Assembly: GCA_022750055.1 (NCBI GenBank)
Contig: JAKIWL010000001.1
Span: 1 to 64,000 of the forward strand
DNA length: 64,000 nt
Direction of reading: 5' to 3'
Source: Thermoplasmata archaeon
Lineage (GTDB): Archaea; Thermoplasmatota; Thermoplasmata; Lutacidiplasmatales; UBA184
Part shown: piece after piece, positions 1-7,910 of the stretch
Layout of the letters: every line of letters starts with the position of its first letter
How positions within the stretch are numbered: position 1 is the stretch's first letter
Program-made: the position numbers and the translations under genes
The notes under the pieces: model-generated
Told to the model about the DNA's origin: nothing
The model's input: only the letters and a program-made list of their open reading frames with translations
Databases searched by the model: none

Positions 1-99
1 CCTGGCCCCCCTCTGCGGCGAGCCTGAGCCTCGCGAGCGCCCACCACTCGGGAGCGAAACCCGAACGCTCGGTCGAGTTCAGTCGAGAGATGGGTTCGA

Positions 100-172
100 T
101 GGGCCGGGACGGATTTGAACCGCCGATCTCCGCGTTGTAAGCGCGACGTCCTAACCGCTAGACCACCGGCCC
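100..172 (-). tRNA. tRNA-Val (anticodon TAC)
   Basis: Read on the minus strand this folds as a complete cloverleaf. The acceptor stem is seven perfect pairs (GGGCCGG with CCGGCCC). The anticodon loop CTTACAA carries TAC. The T loop is TTCAAAT, and an unpaired A acts as discriminator at position 100. No CCA is encoded and I see no intron. It lies just downstream of the leftward ArcS gene, itself a tRNA-modification enzyme. Confidence 0.95.
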
Positions 173-194
173 TGCCCTTGGACGTAGCACGCCG

Positions 195-2057
195 TCAAGT
201 CGCTGTCGGTTGCGGTTCGGGCTGAGCCACTCGAGTACGATGGCGTAATCGGACCCCGAGCCCGCGCCGCAGCTGGTTCATGAGCACGCCGGGGAGCACC
301 GCTTCTCCGACGGCCAGGACCGCCCCATCTCGCACGAGCAGCACCGCATCGCCGGTTCGGATGGCCGGGTCAGCATGTGCGATCCCCGGGACGAACAGGT
401 CGCCCATCATGGGAACGTCCGGCCGGACCTCTACTTCCATAGGGTGGGCCGGGGCCATCCGGAGTGCCCCGGCCATCGTCAGCTGGAAGAGACCCCTCTC
501 CTCCCGCCATGTCGCGAGGTCCTTGCCGCTCGCGTCGGAGAGCCGCTGAAACCACGGCCGTCCGTGGAGTCGAACCGATGGCTGGAACAGAAGGTGCGCC
601 GCCTCCGGGCCGAACTGGAAGGAAGCGATCGACTCGAGCTCCTCCCGAACGATCGCGAGAGGACCGCCCTCGATCGGGGTCAACGGTGCGAGCGCCCTCT
701 CTACTGCATCGCGCAGCGTTCTCAGGGAGACGGCGGAAGTGGTCCGTCCGTCCATGAGGGTCCACTCGACCGAGTGGGTGCCCGTCGCGAAGTCGGCCAG
801 AAATTCGTACTCCTTCGGGTCGAGATGTACGACGACCGATCGATAGGCTCCGAACCGGAGGAGGTGGCCAAGGGCATCGGTGACGGCCGTCCGTTCCTCC
901 TCGTCCCATCGGTGCGTTACGGGAATATCGTAGTGGCGCGCGGGTGGGACATCCTCCAGCTCCCTAGGTACCACTCCAAGGGGCGAGGTGACCGACGCGA
1001 CGTGGAGCCTGGGCCGGTTCGGCACGCCCTCCAGGGCGTTCATCAATCTTCGGTGGGACGGGGAGTTCCGGTAGGGTTTGGTACGTGAGCAGGGGACCAC
1101 GAGCAGGACCTGTTTCGACGGAGGAGGACGGTAGCGCTCGCCCAGCCGCGCCCGGAACCGCAAGGCTTCAGGTCGGCGTTGCGATTCCTTCAGGATGTAG
1201 TTGTGGGCCAGGGCACTCGTCACGGGGCTGCGCTCCTCGAGCGCCCGGCCGAGGATCTCGTCTGCGTATCGCAACAGCTCAGCAAGGACCGGTTCGGACG
1301 TCAACCGCGCCTCGACGAGTTCCCGCAGCCGTTGGGCTCGCAGGGCGGACCGGACGAGACGCATCTCCCGTTCAAGCGACCATTCGACGTGCCCGCCGGT
1401 CTCGACGGCGGCTCCGGATCGACAGCTCGGGCAGTCGCACGCCCGCTCCGCCGCGGAGTCCACGACCGGGAAGGGGCCGAGTTCCGCCGTGGAGAAGACA
1501 CCCTCGGCGGCTTGGAACAGCGCTTCGGTCGAATCCACGAGGTCGACCCCAAGGTAGGTCAGCATCGCCAGACGGTGAGGAAGGGCAACCCGCGGGGTCC
1601 AGAGGAGCGGGTTGGCTCCCAGGCGTCGCCGGATCTCCTCGAGCGCTCGCACGAAGGGCTCGCCCTCCCGGAACAGGATCCGGGCGTTCCCGAGCACGAT
1701 CGCTTCGGGGTCCGCGTCCCGGAGCCGGACCCATTCCTCCTCGGCCAGCGGCCAATGCACGACCCACACTCCGGGGGATGCCTGGCTGGCTTCGCCTCGA
1801 CCCGCGCTGATCTCAGGGGTCGCGACCGGGAATTCGAGCCGCAGCGCGGTCGTTCCGTCCGACAGCTGGAGCGCCCGGCGGCCGGGAGCAGGATCGCCAG
1901 CGTCGGACAGGTTCAAACGAGCGGGACCTCCCGGCGGCGGAAAGGCAACGCCTCCGGTCCGGCTCCAGAGGACCGACGGGACCGGCAGGGAGATCGGCCC
2001 GATCGTGCCACGGCCGGCGACCGCGAGCCCTTCGAGCCGATCGTAGCTGCGCGTCAC
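195..2057 (-). CDS. arcS: Archaeosine synthase alpha subunit (ArcS/TgtA2)
   Basis: 620 aa. ArcS converts preQ0 at position 15 of archaeal tRNA toward archaeosine. The diagnostic PCSRTKPY motif, followed by SPSH, is at about residues 322-335 and is the core signature of this family. An N-terminal TGT-like half includes a CDCPSC cysteine cluster near residue 207. The last 80 or so residues look like a PUA RNA-binding domain. The start is GTG with a purine-rich GGAAGGGG stretch upstream. It is the last gene of a leftward group that may begin at UbiD. Its partner TgtA is not in the window. The family call is strong. I infer from the motif, not from activity data, that it acts as lyase or amidotransferase. 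Confidence 0.9.
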   Translation of the reverse strand: MTRSYDRLEGLAVAGRGTIGPISLPVPSVLWSRTGGVAFPPPGGPARLNLSDAGDPAPGRRALQLSDGTTALRLEFPVATPEISAGRGEASQASPGVWVVHWPLAEEEWVRLRDADPEAIVLGNARILFREGEPFVRALEEIRRRLGANPLLWTPRVALPHRLAMLTYLGVDLVDSTEALFQAAEGVFSTAELGPFPVVDSAAERACDCPSCRSGAAVETGGHVEWSLEREMRLVRSALRAQRLRELVEARLTSEPVLAELLRYADEILGRALEERSPVTSALAHNYILKESQRRPEALRFRARLGERYRPPPSKQVLLVVPCSRTKPYRNSPSHRRLMNALEGVPNRPRLHVASVTSPLGVVPRELEDVPPARHYDIPVTHRWDEEERTAVTDALGHLLRFGAYRSVVVHLDPKEYEFLADFATGTHSVEWTLMDGRTTSAVSLRTLRDAVERALAPLTPIEGGPLAIVREELESIASFQFGPEAAHLLFQPSVRLHGRPWFQRLSDASGKDLATWREERGLFQLTMAGALRMAPAHPMEVEVRPDVPMMGDLFVPGIAHADPAIRTGDAVLLVRDGAVLAVGEAVLPGVLMNQLRRGLGVRLRHRTRVAQPEPQPTAT

Positions 2058-2102
2058 TCTGGAGTTCCCCTTCCTCGGTGGAGTTCGGGCGGCCGCCCCT
2101 GG

Positions 2103-2450
2103 CTAGGCCGATCGCGCCGGGCCCTTGCGGCTCCGGCCGCCGCCGGTCGTGGGCGGGAAGGTTCCCTCCCACTGCGCGACGAGCGTCTCGCGGCGTTCGA
2201 CCCCGCCCTCGGACCGGCCTATCGATCGGATCAGCGGGTCGTGGGTCTCCCGGACCTCCCGGAGGAACGCGACCGGGCGCTCGCTCGCCTTCTCGAACCC
2301 GTAGACTCTGAGCTGGTGCAGGAAGCTCGACCGACCCCTCCACCCCATCCGACGGCGCACCACGGGGTTCAGATTTCGCTTCGCCATCCGCCAGTCGGCT
2401 GCCGGGGTCTTGTCGTCCCGCGCCGACAGCCCGATCATGATCTGCGTCAT
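2103..2450 (-). CDS. Small basic protein of unknown function
   Basis: 115 aa, arginine-rich, no family recognised. The central part (about residues 20-75) reads like a real soluble domain with mixed aromatic and charged residues. The C-terminal 20 residues are low-complexity Gly/Arg/Pro. It fills a 500-bp space between ubiA and arcS on the same strand. A TATA-like CATTTGAAC lies about 30 bp before the ATG and a GGGGAAGG stretch sits just upstream. No better frame exists on either strand. It could still be a chance frame in GC-rich DNA. Confidence 0.45.
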   Translation of the reverse strand: MTQIMIGLSARDDKTPAADWRMAKRNLNPVVRRRMGWRGRSSFLHQLRVYGFEKASERPVAFLREVRETHDPLIRSIGRSEGGVERRETLVAQWEGTFPPTTGGGRSRKGPARSA

Positions 2451-2561
2451 CGCGCCTTCCCCGGCCCGGGAACGAATCGACCGTTCAAATGGGCTTGGGA
2501 GACTTGGACACGCCCGTACGCGACGTGGATGGGCGCCGATTCCTCGGAGGAACCTCGGGTC

Positions 2562-3443
2562 TCACGGTAGAACCCACGCTGCAGGAAAGAATACGGCCAA
2601 CGCGACTCCCACCAGGAACACTCCCCCGAGGATCATGTGGGTCCGGAACGGCCCCACGACCCCCGATGGCGAGCGGATCAGTCTCCCATCCGCTCGGGCG
2701 GCGAGGAGGCCGATCGCGGCGAGGGCCACGAAGAACAGGCCCCCGAGGTGGGCGAGTACGCCGAACAGGGCAAACGAACCGAGGGAGAGCGCGTGCAACA
2801 CCGCCACGGCGCGGGACGACGTCCTAACCCCGAACTGCGCCGGGATCGACGAGAGGGCGAGCCGGAGGTCGGATTGGACATCTCCAAGGCTGTGGACCGT
2901 CTCGAAGGCGGTCCCCCACAGGAGCATCCCGAGGACCGCGGCCCACGCCTCCCACGGCAGCGTCCCCTGGACCGCGACAAACGCTGCCGCCGGCGTGATG
3001 GCTTCCACGAGGCCCAGATAGACCGTGGTGCCCCAGCCGAGCCGTTTGGTGTAGCTGTACCCCAGGATCAGAACGAGCGCCACCGGCGCGAGGAGGAGGG
3101 CGAGCGGATTCAGGAAGAACGCGGCGAGACCCAGGAGGAGGGCATTCGCGGCGACCAGGGCAAGCGCGAATCGCTCGGAGAAGCGCCCGGTGACGAGGGC
3201 ACGACCCTGAGTGCGGGGGTTCGCCCGGTCCTGCTCCCGGTCCGCCCATCGATTGAAACTGTGGCCCGCGTTGCGCGCAGCGACGAAGGCGATCACCACC
3301 AGGACGAACGTACGCAGGCTAGGGAGGCCCCCCGCGGCGACGAGGAGGAAGGCGAGCGCGAAGGAGAGGTTGAGGCCCAGGTTTTGGATCTCGAGGAAGC
3401 GTCCCAGCTCCGTGACCGGGGAGCGCTCCGTCGGTCCGTTCAC
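2562..3443 (-). CDS. ubiA: UbiA-family prenyltransferase
   Basis: 293 aa integral membrane protein, probably prenylating an aromatic acid in quinone biosynthesis. The first Asp-rich motif is NRWADREQD, with Arg where NDxxDxxxD usually has the second Asp. The second is the DVQSDLR region. YSYTKR lies between them. About eight hydrophobic helices are visible. I chose the GTG at 3443 because it overlaps the UbiD stop as GTGA, which couples the two genes; a longer reading would run into ubiD. A UbiA beside UbiD strongly suggests a prenylated 4-hydroxybenzoate-like route. Other UbiA members make archaeal lipids or heme, so the substrate is inferred from context. Confidence 0.87.
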   Translation of the reverse strand: MNGPTERSPVTELGRFLEIQNLGLNLSFALAFLLVAAGGLPSLRTFVLVVIAFVAARNAGHSFNRWADREQDRANPRTQGRALVTGRFSERFALALVAANALLLGLAAFFLNPLALLLAPVALVLILGYSYTKRLGWGTTVYLGLVEAITPAAAFVAVQGTLPWEAWAAVLGMLLWGTAFETVHSLGDVQSDLRLALSSIPAQFGVRTSSRAVAVLHALSLGSFALFGVLAHLGGLFFVALAAIGLLAARADGRLIRSPSGVVGPFRTHMILGGVFLVGVALAVFFPAAWVLP

Positions 3444-4921
3444 AGGGGGGAACGCTGGAGCAGTCGCTTCAAGACCGGGTCGGCGGCGACCAGCGCGTCC
3501 ACCCGACCGATCGCCTGCGGGTCGGAGCGGATCTCCTCGGGCCACGCCCTTGGAAAGCCGTCCTCGGGTCCCTTGCGGGTCGCGTCGATCCCGACCTTTG
3601 CCCCGAGGTTGGGGATCGGGTTGGAGATCGAGAGCTGGTCCACCGGTCCCTCGACCCGCTCGAGGTCGCGCCCGGGGTCGGCCTGGAGACCGACGCGGTA
3701 GAGGACCTCGGACAGGTCGTGGACGTTCACGTCGGCATCGACCACCACGACGTACCGGGTGAACATCAGCTGGCCGAGTCCCCAGAGGGCGTGCATCACC
3801 TTGCGGGGGTGCCCGGGGTAGCTCTTTCGGATCGAGATCACGGCGACGTTGATGAAGAGGCCCTCGACCGGCAGATTCATGTCAACGACCTCGGGGAGGA
3901 CGAGGCGAACCACCGGCAGGAAGATCCGCTCGACCGCTTTCCCGAGGACCGAGTCCTCCGTCGGCGGCTTGCCCGTTACGGTGCTCAGGTAGACCGGCTT
4001 TGCCCGGTGGGTGAGATGGGTCACGTGGAAGACAGGGAACGGCTCCGGCGCCGAGTAGTAGCCCGTGTGGTCGCCGAACGGTCCCTCGACGTGCCGCTCG
4101 GAGGGGTCGACGTACCCTTCGAGGACGATCTCCGCCTCGGCCGGAACCTCGAGGTCGACGCGTTGGGTGCGGACGAGCTCGAGCGGTTCGCCCCGAAGGA
4201 AGCTCGCGAAAACGAAGTTCGAGATCCCTTCCGGGACCGGCGCTAGCCCCGAGAGGATCGTCACCGGGTCGGCGCCGATCACCGCTGCCACCTCCATGCG
4301 GGTCCCGCGCGCGGCCCACTTCCGGTAGTTGTTCATCCCCACCCGGTGGACCTGGGCGTGGAAGCCGAGCGTGTCGGGCCCGTACTGTTGCAACCGGTAG
4401 ACCCCGGTGTGCGTCTCCCCAGTATCCGGGTCCTTCGTCACGACGACCGGGAAGGTGATCGTCCGGCCACCGTCGCCCGGCCAGCAGCGTAGGATCGGTA
4501 GGCTCGAGAGGTCGATGGTGTCTGTGGCGACCTCCTGGCACGGCCCGGTGCTCACTCGCTTGGGGCCGAGCGAGCGCACCGTCTGGAGCAAGTCGATCGT
4601 GCCGCCGAGGTCCCGCAGCGCGGCCCCGATCCCCGACGGTGGCTTGAGACGGACGAGGCGGCTGATCCGCTCCGCAGTCTCGGAGAATTCCTTGACCCCC
4701 AAGGCCCGGGCGATGCGCCGGGGGGAGGCGAGGACCCCCATCGCGACCGGCATCGACGCGCCGACGACGTTCTCGAAGAGGAGGGCCGGTCCATCCCGCG
4801 CCACGACCCGTTGGGTCAGCTCGGTGATGTCGAGGTCCGGTCGGACCGGGGCCCGCACCCGTAGGAGGTCGCCGGCGCTCTCGAGGTCTTCGAGGAACGC
4901 CCCCAGGGAGCGAAAAACCAT
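3440..4921 (-). CDS. ubiD: UbiD-family (de)carboxylase
   Basis: 493 aa, the normal length for UbiD. These enzymes use prenylated FMN to decarboxylate aromatic or alpha,beta-unsaturated acids. Family landmarks seen are the GVYRLQQYGPDTLGFH segment, EGPFGDHTGYYS with acidic and His residues near the active site, and the GIDATRKGPEDGFPR C-terminal region. The ATG at 4921 is about 25 bp from a TTTAAATA box, so a leaderless transcript is likely. It is first in the operon and overlaps ubiA by four bases. A UbiX flavin prenyltransferase is not in the window. Together with ubiA and the UbiE-like gene at 26.5 kb it suggests quinone synthesis. Confidence 0.92.
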   Translation of the reverse strand: MVFRSLGAFLEDLESAGDLLRVRAPVRPDLDITELTQRVVARDGPALLFENVVGASMPVAMGVLASPRRIARALGVKEFSETAERISRLVRLKPPSGIGAALRDLGGTIDLLQTVRSLGPKRVSTGPCQEVATDTIDLSSLPILRCWPGDGGRTITFPVVVTKDPDTGETHTGVYRLQQYGPDTLGFHAQVHRVGMNNYRKWAARGTRMEVAAVIGADPVTILSGLAPVPEGISNFVFASFLRGEPLELVRTQRVDLEVPAEAEIVLEGYVDPSERHVEGPFGDHTGYYSAPEPFPVFHVTHLTHRAKPVYLSTVTGKPPTEDSVLGKAVERIFLPVVRLVLPEVVDMNLPVEGLFINVAVISIRKSYPGHPRKVMHALWGLGQLMFTRYVVVVDADVNVHDLSEVLYRVGLQADPGRDLERVEGPVDQLSISNPIPNLGAKVGIDATRKGPEDGFPRAWPEEIRSDPQAIGRVDALVAADPVLKRLLQRSPL

Positions 4922-4945
4922 GGGCCGTCGACGATTCGACCGTCG

Positions 4946-4953
4946 TATTTAAA
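4946..4953. promoter_or_regulatory. TATA box between divergent ubiD and HTH regulator
   Basis: The sequence TATTTAAA reads as TTTAAATA on the other strand, so one AT-rich island sits between two divergent genes. On the minus strand it is 25-28 bp before the ubiD ATG, the spacing of a leaderless archaeal promoter. On the plus strand it would start transcription near 4975, giving the regulator gene a short leader of about 26 nt. Confidence 0.65.
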
Positions 4954-5000
4954 CCGCCCTAGCCGTCTTGGGGTTCACGGCGGAACCCGCGATTCGCCCG

Positions 5001-5726
5001 ATGCAGACGGTCACTCTGGAATTCGATTCGGACGACCTGCGAGCGCTCGGGATCATCCCCGGTGGCTTCTTCGAGCACTTCGAGGAGGTCGAGCTGCTCG
5101 AAACGCTGCGCCTCGAGAGTGGTTGGAGGCTCCAGCTCCTTCGGCTGAGAAGCCGCGGGGGGTTGCGTTCGGAGCGCGAGCTCGAGCGAGAGTCACGACG
5201 GATACGCCGTCTGTACGGCCTCGAAGGGTTCGAGCTCGTCGAACGGCGACCCCGAACCCGCGACTACATCCTGCTCGTCCGCCAAAAGAACCCGACCGTG
5301 CTGCGCGCGCTGATCGACCTCGCGGGCGGTGAGGTCTCCCCCATCGCACCCTTCCGACTGAGCGAGAAGACCTCCGTCGCGACCTTCCGGGCCGAGGAGG
5401 GCGCCCTTCGGCGCGTCCTCGCCCGACTACGGAAGGAGGAACTCCCGTTCCGGGTTCTGAGGACGTCGAGCCGGCCTTTTCTTCCCGGCCCCGGAGCCGC
5501 GACCCTCACGGACCGTCAACGTGACGTGCTGGGCCGCGCCTGGACGCTCGGCTTCTACTCCGTTCCGAGACGGATCACCCTCACCCAGCTCGCTCGGACC
5601 ACGGGGCAGAGCCCGCCCGCGCTCGGGAAGATGCTCCGGCGGGCGGAGCGCCACCTCGTGGCGCGCTTCCTTGCCTCGGAGCTTCCCTCCGGGTCCGTGG
5701 AGCTGATCGGAGACGGGAAAAGATAG
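5001..5726 (+). CDS. Bacterio-opsin-activator-type HTH transcription regulator
   Basis: 241 aa. The C-terminal 55 residues (about 175-230) match the HTH_10 domain of the bacterioopsin-activator family: LTDRQRDVLGRAWTLGFY, then LTQLARTTGQSPPALGKML, then a recognition helix ending ERHLVARFL. The N-terminal part looks like the BAT/GAF-like sensory half common in these archaeal regulators. I prefer the ATG at 5001 to an upstream TTG at 4968, since the predicted transcription start falls near 4975. Being divergent from ubiD-ubiA, it could regulate them, which is inference only. Confidence 0.8.
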   Translation: MQTVTLEFDSDDLRALGIIPGGFFEHFEEVELLETLRLESGWRLQLLRLRSRGGLRSERELERESRRIRRLYGLEGFELVERRPRTRDYILLVRQKNPTVLRALIDLAGGEVSPIAPFRLSEKTSVATFRAEEGALRRVLARLRKEELPFRVLRTSSRPFLPGPGAATLTDRQRDVLGRAWTLGFYSVPRRITLTQLARTTGQSPPALGKMLRRAERHLVARFLASELPSGSVELIGDGKR

Positions 5727-5752
5727 AAGCCGCAGGGCGCGTCGACCCGGCC

Positions 5753-6196
5753 GTGTCAAGGGTCGCGTTTCGGGTGGTGGTGGAGCGGATCGGTCGGGGA
5801 GCGGTCCCGGCGCTCCCGACCCGAGCGACCCGAGGGGCCGCCTGCTTCGACCTCGCCTCGGCCGAGACCGTCTCCCTGACGCGACGCCGGGTGACGCTCG
5901 TGCGGACCGGATTCAAGATGCGGCCGCCCGCGGGCACCTTCCTCGAGGTCCGGCCGCGAAGCGGACTTTCGACCAAAGGGGTCCTCATGGTCAATGCTCC
6001 CGGGACGATCGACCGCGACTACTCCGGCGAGGTCCGGGTCCCCCTCACGTACCTGTTCTCCGGCACGTACGTGATCCGGGCCGGAGACCGCATTGGACAG
6101 GTCCGGATCGTCCCCGATGAGCAGGCACGCTTCTCCTTCGGACCGGTACCACCCCGTCGCAGCCGGGTCGGCGGGTTCGGAAGCACCGGAACCTGA
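5753..6196 (+). CDS. dut: Trimeric dUTPase
   Basis: 147 aa. It hydrolyses dUTP to dUMP and diphosphate, keeping uracil out of DNA and feeding thymidylate synthesis. All five family motifs are present in order: RGAACFDLAS, RPRSGLSTKG, NAPGTIDRDYSGEV, AGDRIGQV and the C-terminal GGFGSTG arm that closes the active site. GTG start. It follows the HTH gene by 26 bp and is probably co-transcribed. Its stop is followed by the convergent helicase gene about 50 bp away. Confidence 0.93.
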   Translation: MSRVAFRVVVERIGRGAVPALPTRATRGAACFDLASAETVSLTRRRVTLVRTGFKMRPPAGTFLEVRPRSGLSTKGVLMVNAPGTIDRDYSGEVRVPLTYLFSGTYVIRAGDRIGQVRIVPDEQARFSFGPVPPRRSRVGGFGSTGT

Positions 6197-6248
6197 CGGG
6201 CGCGCGGATCCCGCTTCGATGGGGTGGAGCCACTCCGGTCCGGTCCCG

Positions 6249-7862
6249 TCACTCCGACGGAGGGAACTCTTCGAGGGAGCGTTGGACGACGTGCGGCAGC
6301 GGCCCCCGGACCGATCCGCTGCGCGCCTCGGCCTCGATACGCTCGAGCATCTCGTGCATCCGCCGTTCCTTGCCGCGCGCCGAGCGTTGCAGCCCTACAT
6401 CGCGTGTTCCTTCGGCGACGAGCACGACCACCCGGCCCGCGCGGGCTCGGCCCGTCCTGCCCCTCCGCTGGATGGAGCGGATGACGTCGGGGACCGGCTC
6501 GTAGAAGACGACCAGGTCCGTGTTCGGGATGTCGAGACCCTCCTCGGCGACGGACGTGGCGATGAGGCAGTTCACCATGCCCGACCGGAACGACCGCAGC
6601 TGTTCGACCTGCTCGCGCTGGCTCATCCCGACGTCCTCGCCATGGGTCGCCTGACCCACGAACCGTGCGGCCCGGATCCCCGGGTCCGCCTGGGCGGCGA
6701 ATTCCTTCAGCAGGAGGTCGGCGGTCTGTCGATACTGGGTGAACACGAGTACGCGGGACTCCGGAGACCCCCGGAGCTGCTCGCCGACGATATCGAGGAC
6801 CTTCTGCACCTTCGGGTGCTCGAGCTCGAGCCCGCGCAGTCGGGAGCCGACCTCGACCACATCGGGGTCTCCCAGGAATGCTCGAAGGGACGGGGAGGCC
6901 TTGAGGTCGGCCTGTCGGGCGAGGAACGCTCGGAGGGCCTCCACGCCCTGGGTTTCGACGAGCTCTAACGCGTGGATCCCCTTCATGGCGGCGGCCTGGG
7001 CGGTGATGGCGGCCCATACGCCGGCCGGGGCGGGCTCGCGTCGGGTCCTCGCCCCGGCGACCTCCGCGTGCAACCGGGCTCCGAGCTCGAGGAGGGGACG
7101 ACGGCTCACGGCGCCCACGGGGAGGCGATGGAGCTCCACAAGACGGTCCGTCTGCCGTCGGACGGCGGCCCGCAGTCGGACGGCGAGATGCTGCACCTCG
7201 GCCGGCACGGTCACCTCGACCGCCTCCACCCCGATGCCGTGGACGAACGGAGCGACGTCGGGGTCGTCGGAGGTCCGGTATTCGACATGCTCGAGGCTCA
7301 GGTTCGCCCACACCTGTCGAATCGTCGGCAGACTCGATCCGGGCGAGGCCGTCATCGCGAGGACCCGGGCCCTCGGTCCGGCCCGATTGCTCTCCCCGAT
7401 CCGGACGTACGGGTAGTCGCCGACGGCACGGTGGGCCTCATCGAACACGATGAGCGAGACGGTGTCGATCGGAAACGCTCCGCGGGCGAGGTCGTTCGCG
7501 ACGACCTGGGGAGTGGCGACGATCACCTGCGGCGGATGGAACAGGGTAGCGCGGTGCGCGGCGGACACCGCGCCGGTGAGCACGAGCGGAGGAGGGGCGA
7601 GCAGGGATTCGGTCACGCTCTTCCCGTGTTGCACCACGAGCGGACGAGTGGGAGCGAGGAGGAGGATCGAGCGGGTCGGCTCGCGCCGGAGGAACTCCGC
7701 CGCGACCCGGAGCGCGATGGCGGTCTTCCCGAGACCCGTCGGCACGACCACGAGGGTGTTGCGTTCGACCGCCCGTTCCGCGATCCGGCTCTGGTAGAGC
7801 CGTTCCTCGAGCACCCCGGGCCGGATCCTGGGATGCTCGACCGTGGCCACAGCGCCGCCCAC
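6249..7862 (-). CDS. Hef/FANCM-like superfamily 2 helicase
   Basis: 537 aa. Walker A PTGLGKT is at residues 41-47, DEAH at 141-144, and the motif VI region QRRGRTGR near 465. Between the two RecA folds (about 200-320) is a helical insertion typical of Hef/FANCM/Mph1 rather than of plain DEAD-box proteins. Archaeal Hef acts on stalled and branched replication forks. Euryarchaeal Hef usually continues into an XPF/ERCC4 nuclease domain, but this protein stops just after the helicase core. Start is GTG at 7862, 25 bp from a TTAAATA box. Confidence 0.82.
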   Translation of the reverse strand: MGGAVATVEHPRIRPGVLEERLYQSRIAERAVERNTLVVVPTGLGKTAIALRVAAEFLRREPTRSILLLAPTRPLVVQHGKSVTESLLAPPPLVLTGAVSAAHRATLFHPPQVIVATPQVVANDLARGAFPIDTVSLIVFDEAHRAVGDYPYVRIGESNRAGPRARVLAMTASPGSSLPTIRQVWANLSLEHVEYRTSDDPDVAPFVHGIGVEAVEVTVPAEVQHLAVRLRAAVRRQTDRLVELHRLPVGAVSRRPLLELGARLHAEVAGARTRREPAPAGVWAAITAQAAAMKGIHALELVETQGVEALRAFLARQADLKASPSLRAFLGDPDVVEVGSRLRGLELEHPKVQKVLDIVGEQLRGSPESRVLVFTQYRQTADLLLKEFAAQADPGIRAARFVGQATHGEDVGMSQREQVEQLRSFRSGMVNCLIATSVAEEGLDIPNTDLVVFYEPVPDVIRSIQRRGRTGRARAGRVVVLVAEGTRDVGLQRSARGKERRMHEMLERIEAEARSGSVRGPLPHVVQRSLEEFPPSE

Positions 7863-7882
7863 GACGCGCTACCGGAAGCCGG

Positions 7883-7889
7883 TTAAATA
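7883..7889. promoter_or_regulatory. Single TATA box serving two divergent leaderless genes
   Basis: TTAAATA lies midway between the helicase GTG (7862, minus) and the glycosyltransferase ATG (7911, plus), about 24-25 bp from each. The 48-bp intergenic space has no other AT-rich stretch, so both transcripts probably use this element. Confidence 0.6.
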
Positions 7890-7910
7890 CGGGGCGCCTC
7901 CCCGGGGTCG

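Noticed and set aside
3444-3545. Longer N terminus for UbiA
   Set aside because: It runs inside ubiD with Arg/Pro-rich noise. The GTG at 3443 gives a GTGA overlap and a normal UbiA length.
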